From positions 31,389,501-31,453,500 of the forward strand of contig NC_068560.1 in the NCBI RefSeq assembly GCF_022201045.2: a stretch of DNA of 64,000 nt, in the 5' to 3' direction. Below the pieces are notes generated by a model that did not search any database, was not told the origin of the DNA, and was given only the letters and a program-made list of their open reading frames with translations. Shown here piece by piece: positions 37,315 through 48,084 of this stretch; positions within the stretch are counted from its first letter, which is position 1; the number at the start of each line of letters is the position of its first letter. The position numbers were made by a program, and so were the translations under genes. Origin of the DNA: Citrus sinensis (taxonomy: Eukaryota; Streptophyta; Magnoliopsida; Sapindales; Rutaceae).

Positions 37315-38599
37315 GGCAAAGCTTATGTTACATTGGCTGTAACAAACAGCCAATACATTTGGGTGGTTGGATTTTAATATTTTTCAATCCAATGAATGAA
37401 AATGACTTTAACCTAAAACAAGGTATGGGTGTAATAGCTTTTTACAAAATTTTTTATTTTGAATCACATATTTATTTATTTTTTCAAGTAAGTCCTCATT
37501 AATTTTGTATAACTAAATGACTTTGTTAACCATCTCTTCTACATTTATTCTTAAAATTTTTAAAAATTTTTACTATATTTTTATAAATATCTAAATAATT
37601 ATCATATTCATAAATATTTACAAATTTTGAATATATATTTGTATATGCATTTATAATTTCTTATCTCTCCTAAGAATAAACTAGATTATATGTATGTATG
37701 TATATAAAATTTATATTTAGCATCTTGGATTATAAGAGATATTATATGTCATAAATATGTTATGACTCTAATAAATTACTAGAAAGATGTTACAATGAAT
37801 AAATCATTAGAACCTCTAGTAATTTTACAAAATATATAAATTATTGAGTTACCACATTCTAACTACATACAAAGAGGATTTTCTTATGAAAGATTTTAAT
37901 CTTTTGATCCGATCAATGATTTAGATATGTGGTAAAATAATCAATTAAATTGATTTTTACTATATTTATTAAATAAATTAGGAATCTCAAATTTATTTAT
38001 AAATGATTTAGAAAAAGCAAACGATACCACATTGTAGCTATATACAAAGAGGATGTTCTTACGAAAGATTTTAATCCTCTAATCTGATCAATGATTCGTA
38101 CATACAGGAAAATAATCAATTAAATTGAATTTCGCTATATTTATTAAATAAATTAGGAAACTCAAATTTATTTATAAATGATATAGAAAAAGCAAATAAA
38201 ATATTAGAAATTAATAGTTTTAATAAAGAAAACATCAAAGAAATTAAAAAGTTAGGAGATCAAATGAGTAAAAAATTTAATAAGGTTAAACAATTAATAA
38301 AAAACTTCACATTGAAGATAATGATATATTAAAGTAAGAAATTGTTAATATAATAAATAAAAACTTAATAAATATAAGATTAAACAAGTTAGAGATTCAA
38401 TTAGATAAAATAAAAATTTGGTACTGAATTTGCTATAAATATAAATAAAAAACTTAAACAAATTGAAGTACTGCATAGTAGTTTGGGGTTTAAAATAAAA
38501 TTTTAAAACTTATTAACTTTTTTATAATTATTAACTTTTTTGAGGATTCAAAAATTTATAACTGTAACGTACAGCTGATGTAGTAACATAAGCTCTGCC
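37315..38599. mobile_element. Mutator-like element, 1.3 kb, with degenerate interior
   Basis: The left end GGCAAAGCTTATGTTAC and the complement of the right end GGCAGAGCTTATGTTAC form a 17-bp inverted repeat with one mismatch. The flanking 9-mers TACTATCAT (37306-37314) and TACAATCAT (38600-38608) differ at one base, fitting an older Mutator-type 9-bp duplication. The ends also match the 45172 element (GGCAAATGCTATGTTAC), which supports one family. The interior is over 75% AT and holds a tandem duplication (37850-38198). After it is a Lys/Asn/Ile-rich frame broken by stops (about 38140-38330, plus strand) of unknown origin. Confidence 0.7.
37850..38198 (+). repeat. Tandem duplication of 175 bp with broken reading frame
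   Basis: Two copies begin TACCACATT at 37850 and 38025 and run in parallel through AAAGATTTTAATC, GATCAATGATT and AAATTTATTTATAAATGAT. Both read similarly on the plus strand with stops in the same places. The second runs on into a Lys-rich frame (LEINSFNKENIKEIKKLG). It could be a relic of a transposon or pararetrovirus-type gene; I do not recognise it. Confidence 0.75.
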
Positions 38600-38823
38600 T
38601 ACAATCATTATATGAATTTAAATTTTCGTTAACTGTTACTTGTGGTATCAGTAGATTATAATAATGTAATAAGATACGGTATCATGTAAAAAGGAAAGGA
38701 CAAATGCTATTATGTTCTCACAATCAGAGCTCGCCGAGTAAGCCGTCCTCGCCCACGCGATCAGCTTTCAGCTCTCTCCATGTGCTAACTTTGTTCGTGC
38801 AGAAACTGAACTGAACTGATGCT

Positions 38824-39744
38824 GTGTTTATTTTTTGGATTAGAGTGAGAATCCTGAGGAGTGAGAATCCTTGGATTAGGAGTGTGGAGTCGGAGTGGGA
38901 GTATGGTGTTTACTTAGACTAAATAAAAGTATGGATTATCAATCAGAATCCTAATTATTTGTTTACTTTGTCTTGGATTGAGAGTAAATTGTTTTAAATT
39001 ATAATTTTATCCTTATGTACAGAATTATAATATGTAATTAAAAAATTAATAAAAAATATATTTGGAAAATAAAATAAATATTTTATTATATTTATAAATT
39101 AATAATAATTACTAATATTCTTAATTATGTAAATCATAATTTTTTATTAATTTAATTTAAATTATGTGAATAAAAATGATTAATAATAGCAACACAAATG
39201 AAATATTATTATTGATAATATAGTACAAAATTAATATTTTTTTAGAATAAAATATTTATTATTATTAATTAAATAAATAAATAATATTTATTAAAATTAA
39301 TGTTTAATATTATTAATTTAAATATAATATTTGTTTATTTTTATTTTATTAAATTTAATAAAATAAATATGATATAATTATTTATTTTTATTAAATATGA
39401 TATTATTTATTTTATTAAATATTATTTATTTATTTATTTTATTAAATATTATTTGTTTATTTATTTTATTAAATATTATTTATTTATTTATTTTATTAAA
39501 TATTATTTATTTATTTATTTTATTAAATATTATTTATTTATTTATTTTTATAAGGATAAAATGGGAAGAGGGGGGAGTGGATTCCCACTCCCACCTCCCC
39601 CCATGGGAGTGGGAATCCCACTCCCCACTCCAAAATTGGGTGGGACCCACGGATTCCCACTCCCACTCCCCCTTTTTTTAAGATAAGTAAACACTGGAGT
39701 GGGAGGAATCCACACTCCACACTCCCACTCCAAAAAATAAACAC
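38824..39744. mobile_element. Element with perfect 16-bp inverted ends
   Basis: The ends are GTGTTTATTTTTTGGA and its exact complement (38824-38839 and 39729-39744). Both are followed inwards by GAGTGGGAGTG-like repeats, giving a PIF/Harbinger-like look, although no short target duplication is clear on the flanks. The middle is AT-rich and contains a 27-bp minisatellite (39400-39548). There is no transposase. Confidence 0.65.
39400..39548 (+). repeat. 27-bp minisatellite, about five copies
   Basis: The unit is ATTATTTATTTATTTATTTT plus ATTAAAT, repeated about five times with one G variant (TTGTTTATT). Because 27 is a multiple of three it creates a spurious frame reading LLNIIYLFI repeatedly. 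Confidence 0.9.
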
Positions 39745-41908
39745 TACCTGAAAGTAGACAGCAGTTAAAGTAAGCTTACACCATAAATACATTATTAGTG
39801 GTGGAGCGTCGCTGCATTCTGGCATTGGGTACTGTAGATGAAATAGAAAAATTACAAAATGAGGGAAAGCGATGAGAGTCTTGAAACTATAAAAATAAAA
39901 CAACCACGCCCATAAATCGAATAATCAATTTAAATGAACAAATAAGTAGTGTTGAGGTAAGAGTACTTACGACTCAAAGGAGAATTGCAGCACCTGCTTA
40001 GTGCATAGGCATGTAAATATTTGCCGAGGTTACTGTACGCATCCAGTAAGATTGCTTAGAACACATTGCGTGTGAGAAGCATTACTGTAACAATTAATTA
40101 CTAACACTAGAAACTGCATTGTTTATTAAGTACTTTTTTTTTTTTCCATTTTGAAAAGTATATTCAATGGATGACCAAAAATGAAAGAGAAATCTATACT
40201 ATCTTGCATAGAAAAAACAGAAGAGGCCAAGGGTATATTGCGATGGAGGTGCTGTTGCCTTTAGTCTCATTAAGATAAGCTATTTCGAGATGAAATCACA
40301 GATATCAAATATAAGTTAAAAGTGTGTGTAGTAAATATTTGGCCGTAACTCTTAAACATACGCAATTATAAAATTTATAAGTGGTGCGACATCTTTAAAA
40401 AATATTAGCACAACTTGTTTTAACACTAGAACTAAATTCCTAATACATATCTAAGTCATTTTAAAAGGCATTGGACAAATTTAATTTCGGCACGCTCTCT
40501 TTTAATTCCTATCAAAACCTCTACCCTGTCATCAAAATTCATTAAAGTAGGGACGGCAAATAAAGCTCGCCTGATCCTATGTAGCTCGATGTCAGCCCAC
40601 AAACTTGAGAAATGTTTAAAAAATTAAAAATATATAATTTTTTTTTTAATTAGAATACACACTTTTTTTTATATATATTTAACTCATGCATAACATATAT
40701 TTACAGTTTTAGACATTATAATTCCAACTTTTAAAGCCTAATAAAACAAGAACTTAAGTTTTATAAATTATAAATTTATAAAACGTAACGAAAAAAAGTT
40801 TTTTTAAAAAATGTAGAATGCAAAATTTGAGCCTTTTGGCACAACCTGAAAAAAGCCAAACCCGGACTCAACCCAACAAAAAATGTGCTAGAGCCAGGCT
40901 CGGGCTTCGTCATATTTATCCGTTTATATAATTTCAAATAATGATAGAATTGTGATTGCAAAAGTAGGGTGATATAAAGATATTGAAGGGGTGTGAACAG
41001 TTTTACTGCTAATGAAAACAGTTCAAAAATGGCTGACAAGTTGCTGTGGGAGGGGGGGGGGGGGGCGGGGGGGACAGCCCCGCATCAAAGTTTTGCTTGG
41101 GCCCAACTTGCATAATGTTGGACACTCGGGCCTAAAAGGAAAATTGTTAAGACTTCAGAGTGGAGCTTTTAACACCCCAATAGAACTCTTGACAGACCCC
41201 ACTTTTCATTTTTATATCTGTTTCCTTCCTGAATTTGTGAAAATGGACATAAAATTACACAGGACTTCAATTAATCTTTACTATCATTTAGAATCAATTA
41301 ATTGAATTATAAACATACTATTTTATGTAATTTATTACTTCATTATTTCAAAATTACTTTGATTTTATAAACAAAATTAATCTTATCATATATTAGGATT
41401 AAGAAATAATTAGAGGTTCAAGATCTTTCAAGATATTATAGTTTAATTAAATTTATATTTATCCTTTTATATGTAATTTTCAGTAACAATAAAATTATGA
41501 TTATAAAAATGGGGTGTTATAAGGATATTAAAAAAAGGGTTTGAAAAGCATTGCTTGTAAAGAAATTGTCGATGGATCGCCCAATTTGGGAATGTGTCTT
41601 ACTATATTACAATTTCTATTAGTAACATATCGAATGAAAATGTCACACGCGTCATGGAGGAAAATGCAAAACATGTAGGTGCTCTGTTATTTGCTGTAAC
41701 TGTAACTTAGGCGGGTCCCAAATTAGTGATATAGCTCCGTCAAATCAAAGTTCAATCGAAAGTTTCTCTGCAGAAAAAAGAACCAAAAAAAAAAAAAAAA
41801 GTAAGGGCAGTGACTACAAACATTATTTGTGTCTGGTTTTACAGCGTATTCAAAGTTGGCGACTCAGAAAAAATCTTAACCCCATCCCATTACACTTACA
41901 GCTAAGAG
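39745..41908. other. Non-coding interval
   Basis: No gene is supported. It includes a degraded hAT-like repeat (40548-40920) and a G-rich tract (41048-41073) in which two long G runs are separated by one C. The rest is AT-rich. Confidence 0.55.
40548..40920. repeat. Degraded hAT-like copy related to 17699-18040
   Basis: It begins TAGGGACGGCAAAT, close to the ends of the clear hAT elements. It then shares order and sequence of several blocks with the right half of the 16872 element, for example ACTTTTAAAGCCTAAT and CAAAATTTGAGCCTTTTGGC-like text. The right end is not recognisable. Confidence 0.45.
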
Positions 41909-42283
41909 CTAAAACGCTGCGTACCCTGCTAATCGTACTTGTTGTTTCCAAGAGATGGACATTTTGACCCCACGCGCAACACCAGCATTTATTTGACTGC
42001 TGTCCGAACAGTTGAGCACAATCCTGTTTCCACTCACCCAACCATTTTGTGTTTTCTCATTAAGCGCCCGTTCTACCTTCATTGTGCAATTTAATCTTAG
42101 AGAACCATCAAGTCCGTCCAACGTCCGCCCGCCAAGGACGCACTTCAGCCCAAAAAAGTTGACTTTTCTTCCAAGCTCCAAATCTCCAATGGGGGTGGTT
42201 GCGGAATCAACGGTGTTTATACGAACCACGACATAGAAGAAAATTGTATTAATTTGACTGCCCCTCAAGATATTTATTTTCTT
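41909..42283 (-). CDS. Unrecognised open frame, possible exon or relic
   Basis: An open frame of about 124 codons without an ATG at its beginning (stop just upstream at 42284-42286, preceded by a CTTGAAAG that could serve as a splice acceptor). It is clearly richer in GC than its flanks, and the composition is protein-like (FFYVVVRINTVDS, LDGSLRLNCTMKVERALN, WVSGNRIVLNCSDSSQ). A first segment rich in hydrophobic residues and an even spread of Cys suggest a small extracellular or membrane-anchored protein, but I recognise no family. It may be the last exon of a gene, a gene fragment carried by a transposon, or chance. Confidence 0.25.
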   Translation of the reverse strand, partial: KKINILRGSQINTIFFYVVVRINTVDSATTPIGDLELGRKVNFFGLKCVLGGRTLDGLDGSLRLNCTMKVERALNEKTQNGWVSGNRIVLNCSDSSQINAGVARGVKMSISWKQQVRLAGYAAF

Positions 42284-42286
42284 TCA

Positions 42287-45162
42287 AGCAATTTGGTGTG
42301 AAATATCCAAGTATGTGTAGTGCCCATCTTCTCTTGAAACTTACACCCATGACCTACGGGAGTGCTATTGAGATTAAATCCGATTACCTAATGTGTGTGT
42401 GAAATGAAATTTCACTTTAACGGCCCTTCTAAAGTTTTACTAGGATGCCTATACATGTGTGGTAAATTTTCGTGTGAATAGTATTTCCTCGGATACCTTG
42501 ATGTACGTGCGTAAATTAATTTTGAATTTAAAGTCAATTTATGAATCCATTAAACACATAAAAGGCTTACAACGTCAACTGCTGTATAGCCTGCCTCGTT
42601 TGTAGTTGATACACTTCTTGAAATTGTTGTATTAATAGATAATGCTTCAAAGGAATTATAGATTATTTAAAAAAAAAAAAAACTAAATACTTTTGGTTTG
42701 CACGATGACTTTCAAAGAAACAGGGAAATTTTCTCTCATTGAAAAATGACATTTTTATGGTGAAAACTTTATTAAACAGAACTAGTATCATGTGGGCCTA
42801 ATCAGTTCTACTGTATAACATCTCTTGTGAAGTAATAGTACAAGAAGTTATGGTTCGGAACCTGCTTCACCCAAGGACAATGATTATTGAGTTACGATTG
42901 CAGGTTGAAAAAATAAAAAGAATTATCATGATGAAAGATTATTTAAATTACCAAAAAGAAGTGAGAAAAATCTCATCTCATTTAATATTAATCTTTTCAA
43001 GAATTTTTGTTACCATTATGAAATAAATTTGGTATTATAATGTATGTTGGAATTGACCCTTTTCTTTATTTATAATTTTAAGGAGAAGTTACTATGTTTT
43101 ACGACATGCAATGAGAAATGAAAATGCAAGGACGAAATTGTTAAAAAAGTAATTATTCTGGACCAAACACAAATAACATCAAACACGAAGCACCAGCACC
43201 CTTAATCACCGGAAACAATGTTGAAATTTTTTTTTTTTTAAAAAAAAAAAAAGGAATGAAAGAAAAATGGGCAGAGAAACTCCAGTTAAAAACAGGAGAG
43301 CAAGCACGCCACTGGCGGCTACGCGTCCGCAAAAGCCGCTATTTTGCGTGGTCCCCGAAGTCGATAAACTTATCTTTACGTGCCACGCGTCGCACTTCCG
43401 AGAGACCACCGATATCAATCGTCTAAAAATCGCGCTTTGGGTTGGTCCCGTACGCCCTGCTGTCACCCAAAGCCCGCGTGCATGGTAGGCCATTTAAGTA
43501 ATACTTTGACCAAAGAAGCAAAATGTTAAAATAAAATAAAAGCACCACTCTGTAATCCGTTCCTTTTTAATTTTCTTATTGAAGCAAGAGCCAAAGCGTG
43601 CGCCTAATGCATGCGCCCCCCGCTATGAGATCCCGACGGTGATGCGATTGTGCAACAGTTAATAGTGTTTACCTCTTTTCACGCTCATCATTTGCTCCCT
43701 CTCTTTTATTTATATCTATTATCCATTCAGCACCGTCCTTTAAGATCCCGCCACGTGCATCCTTAAAGCCCCCAGTCTACTAATCAGACGGGGTTTTTGT
43801 CGTCTGACGTTCGTACGCGTGAGACGGATGATGTAAATGTTATAATTAATTAATTAAAGATTTTGCGAGTCGCATCGCGTGAGTTACTTTTGTAATAAAG
43901 CGCTGCTGTTTCTCACTGTTCCGAAGATTTTGTGGTCGGGAATTGCAAGATTTTCTTCCCCTTTATTATTAGCATCACCCAATTTTTTTTTTTTCAATTA
44001 TATTTGATAAACCCGAATTTACTATTTTATTTTTATGTGAAATGACTGATTTATCCTTCTGTTATTGGCTGTCTACCCGCCCATGCACTGCCGACTGAGA
44101 AAAGTGTAACTAGTAATACTAACGTGGAAAGTATTGTATATTTAAAATTGCTCATTTTTTCATTTTTTCTTATATATATATATAAGCTACGGTATGTTAA
44201 TGTATAATTAAAGAAAATTAACATTTATACGTTAAAAAAAAATAGAATGAATTATTTTTTAAAAATTTTGGGTCCTTTTAGCTCTATACTAGCTCCGTCG
44301 GTTATTTCAATCAATTATAATAATATTCATAAAGACAAGACATGACCGGCAATGAATTGATAAAAAGTAATACTCCCAAAATACCAAAAAGTCTCTTCAT
44401 GAACGCAGCCTTATATTTGCTTAGGTTAGCTGTAGGTTTTATTTTCAATCTTGCCCTAACATAAGGCAAGAAAAAAAAAGAACAAAAATAAAATTCAAAC
44501 TTTTGAGCTCAAGGTGCTTTGATCTTAATCATGTTTGGTTATTTGTAAATGTTGACTGGCGTCGCAAATTTTGTTACCTAATGCAACTTAGGTTTTGTTT
44601 CAAGCTTTTTTTTTTCCGGGGTATAGGAAGAATTTAAAGGTCTTTGGATGTGACAGTTAATGCAAATAATTGATTTGCGACAACATGCCCTAATTAATCG
44701 TTACTTATTTATTTGTATTTTTTAACGGGAAGCTTATGTGTGGGCATTGATGCAAAAATTTGACTTTCGAGTTATTTTATTTATGCTTGTGCGTGTATAT
44801 ACATAAGTGAAATTATTTAAATCCACTAATATCTATTTTAAATATATTTAAAAATTATGTTTATTATTAAATTTTAATTTTTCAAAATTTTCAAGTTTAG
44901 GATTATGAATATCTTTCTTCTTCAGTCTCATTGTAAGTAATTTTTTTTTCTCTATCATAGTTTTTTGTAAACAAAATTTTCTTAACTTCATATAGAAATT
45001 AAATGGAGATATTTGTCAATTTACATTATTATCTTTAGATAGAAATTAGGAGATGTTAGTTTTTCATTTTGGAAATTGTGGCGGAAAAAAATCTTGTGTT
45101 CTTTATGGTATGTGAAGATTGCATATAGATGGTTGGTTTCATTATTCTTCATTCTAAATAGA
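42287..45162. other. Non-coding interval with a GC-rich island
   Basis: The island at about 43260-43650 is much richer in CG than its surroundings and contains GCCACGCGTCGC and CCGCGAT-like words; a CCACGTGC follows near 43750, resembling G-box/ABRE sites. Open frames exist there on both strands without known homology. It may be a promoter of an unannotated transcript. The remainder is AT-rich and empty. Confidence 0.4.
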
Positions 45163-45171
45163 TTATAACAA

Positions 45172-45299
45172 GGCAAATGCTATGTTACAATTGATGTAAC
45201 ATACACACTCAACAACAACCACACAAATTGTATGGGTCCATCATTTGTGTAGTTGTTGTTGAGTGTGTATGTTACATTAATTGTAACATAGGGGCTCCC
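45172..45299. mobile_element. Palindromic Mutator-like MITE with perfect 9-bp TSD
   Basis: The 128-bp element starts GGCAAATGC and ends GGGGCTCCC. It is flanked on both sides by the identical 9-mer TTATAACAA (45163-45171 and 45300-45308). Its inner arms (45181-45230 and 45241-45290) are 50-bp inverted repeats with about two differences, sharing TATGTTACAATT and ACACACTCAACAACAAC. The loop is only about 10 bp. No coding capacity. The perfect duplication and arms suggest a recent insertion. Confidence 0.9.
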
Positions 45300-45308
45300 T
45301 TATAACAA

Positions 45309-48053
45309 TATCTATTTGAATTTTAAGCAGTTTGTCTCATCTCTCAAAATCATTTGTAATCTATCACTAAAAAGAATATATAAAAATTAGAGAAAAACTG
45401 AAGGAACCGAAGAAAAAAAAATGGTTAGTTAGAGAAAAAGAAAAATATGGTTAGTTAGGTAATTTCATCAAAAAAAAAATATGGTTAGTTAGGTAATTTC
45501 ATCAAAAAAAAATTATTAATAATAAAAGATTAATTGAGAAGAGAGTGTAGAAAGAAAATTAATAGGTTTGATTAACTCTACCCATATGTATATTCTAATA
45601 TTATTTGATAAATCTCCTATTTATAATTGTAAATCTATTAGAACTTTCTAGATTAGTTTAGTGGTAGGATGGTTCGGATGCTTACAAGGTTTACCAGCAT
45701 AAATCTAATTAATTTTAAATATTAAAAAAATCAACAAGAACTGAAACTCGTTTCCACTCGTGATTATTAATTAGCAGGCTGTTAGGTGGGTCGCAACAAT
45801 ACTTTATTGTTGAATATGAGCATATTTATCATGGACATGTCATCTGTATGAACATCACGACTTTTTGGTGCCTTGAGCAAGAAAAACCTAAACGCTTGAT
45901 CTCTGTTGGGGTAACTTTTGTTATGTCATTGATAATGACCATCACTTAATTGTTTAAACCATAAGAGCTATGATTAAAAGTTCAAGAAACTGTTCATCGG
46001 TCTACCTAATGCAAATTTACCTACACTCAAGTCCAACTTACCCACTAAAGTACGAATTTAATATCAATGAAATGCACCAACGCACGCACAGATCATTATT
46101 TTTACACGGGAATAGGAAACAAGTGTGATTCAATTTAGTAGCCTTAAAGTCAATATGATTATTACATTACTGTTATGGGTGGATAATTTTGACCTCAAAA
46201 TCTTAACAGAGCGAAAAAAAAAAAAAAAGTACTCACCCATGTTCAAATGCATATGTTATGAAAAATCGTTCAATTGTTTTGATTACAAGTTGAAGAAAGG
46301 GCAAGAGTAATTATTTCTCTTCCTTTTTAAACTTTTAATAGAGAAGTGTAATGCGGAAGCTGAAAGCCATTTGTGGGTGGATTATTAATTGATTTTCATA
46401 TAATTACAACAAAATGGACGCACGAATTCCTCATTTAAAGTTAACAACTTTCATGTTCTTATAGCTTATGAATTGATTAATATTTCTCTTCCACTAGATT
46501 GCTGCCATAAAATATTGCGACAATGGTCTTTATTTCATTGAATCTGAATTAAAGCTCATTATGCAACCACAAATCGCTCAAAAAGAAAAAGAGTGAGGGT
46601 ATAACCATTATGATTATGGTCGCATACATTTTTTTTTTTTTTAATTTTGATCGTGAGTTGCAATAGACAATAGAGAATCAGTTGGTGAAGTACAATTGTA
46701 TGCATAGTGATCTCCGCGTCAAATGCAAATTCAAATATAACTTAAAGAACAAAACAATGAACTCACCACCCGTTGGTGAGTTTGTGCACAAAAATTTTTA
46801 TGTAAGTATTACGTCTATTTCGAATTAGATTACTTTTACTTGGTAAGACTTTAAGCATAAATGTTTTTCTTGTAACTCAAAATGCGTCTGAGAGTGTAAT
46901 TTCACTTCACAAAATTTCAGAACACCCCCGTTACATTTAAATAATAATAATAATAATAATAATAGTAATAAATAAACTAAAAATGTAAGACAAAAATAAA
47001 AAATAAAAAATATGGTGTTAGTGGGTATCAATAGTTCCACCTTCCACGGCCTCATGGGGAATAGGGTTGACTTGCGTGTATAGTGTTTCTATATTGGAGT
47101 ATTGCCATGATTAAAAATCTTCAGATTCACCAAATGTCTCTAGTAATAAAAACCCATTCCGAGTTACAAGATATATAAAAGGGTAACTCTTGGCGCCATT
47201 TTGGTGCTTCAAGGTTCAATCATGGTGGTGGAGAAATTAAAATTAAACAGATCATGAATTGGGAAGTAACCTTCACCGTCACATCTGCAAGATTATGATG
47301 GGGTTTTGATTCTTCTTTCTTGTTTTCCAAGGGACATAAACTTGCAACAACCATCACAGTATGATGCATTTCTATCACTACGAATATCGTGTCTTAATTG
47401 CAATATATACATAAGACATCCCACCAATCATCACATCAAAACCTCCACTTTTAGAACTTGATTGCTCATTTGAAAATGTTTTTGAAAATTTATCTTAATT
47501 GAATTAGCTTAAAATTCAATTTATATGTGGTGTTTATAAGCCATCGTGTCTTATGATGTCAAATGTAAAGAGTACTCTTGAAATTTTTTTCCCTTTCCTT
47601 TCCGTTTGAAAACAACAAATCAAATTTCAAGTGCTTCAGAAGAAAGAAATCATCCTATATCCATGAGTATTGTACAAACCCCTTTTTGATATAAAAACGT
47701 GCCCATCATGCGAGGATGATCTTTGCTATGGAAAATGGAAATCATAAGAGAAGACCCAATTGCACGTGTTTGATAATGGGAGTAATTTGAGACCTAGCTG
47801 TCTAATTTACTCTACTCAAAATTTTTCGATCTCGAGCCACTAAACCAAACTTCCAAACAACCCCTTAAATTAAATACGATAAAAAAGAGAGTTGACACTT
47901 TCTAATGGGCCAATTCTTTTTTCATTGGAAAATAAATAAATAAAAAGACACGAAATAATAAATACATAGTAGGGTGGGGAAAAAAGTCTAACAAAGTGGG
48001 TGGTATTTATGCAGCAATTTTATTTATATACAATAGTTGTGACGGGCATGGAT

Positions 48054-48084
<31 letters not shown>

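Noticed and set aside
39397..39681. 94-residue frame of LLNIIYLFI repeats
   Set aside because: It is produced by a 27-bp minisatellite inside a transposon and is not a protein-coding gene.
43206..43493. 95-residue minus-strand and 73-residue plus-strand frames
   Set aside because: Both occur because the sequence is CG-rich; neither resembles a known protein, and one runs into a poly-Lys homopolymer.
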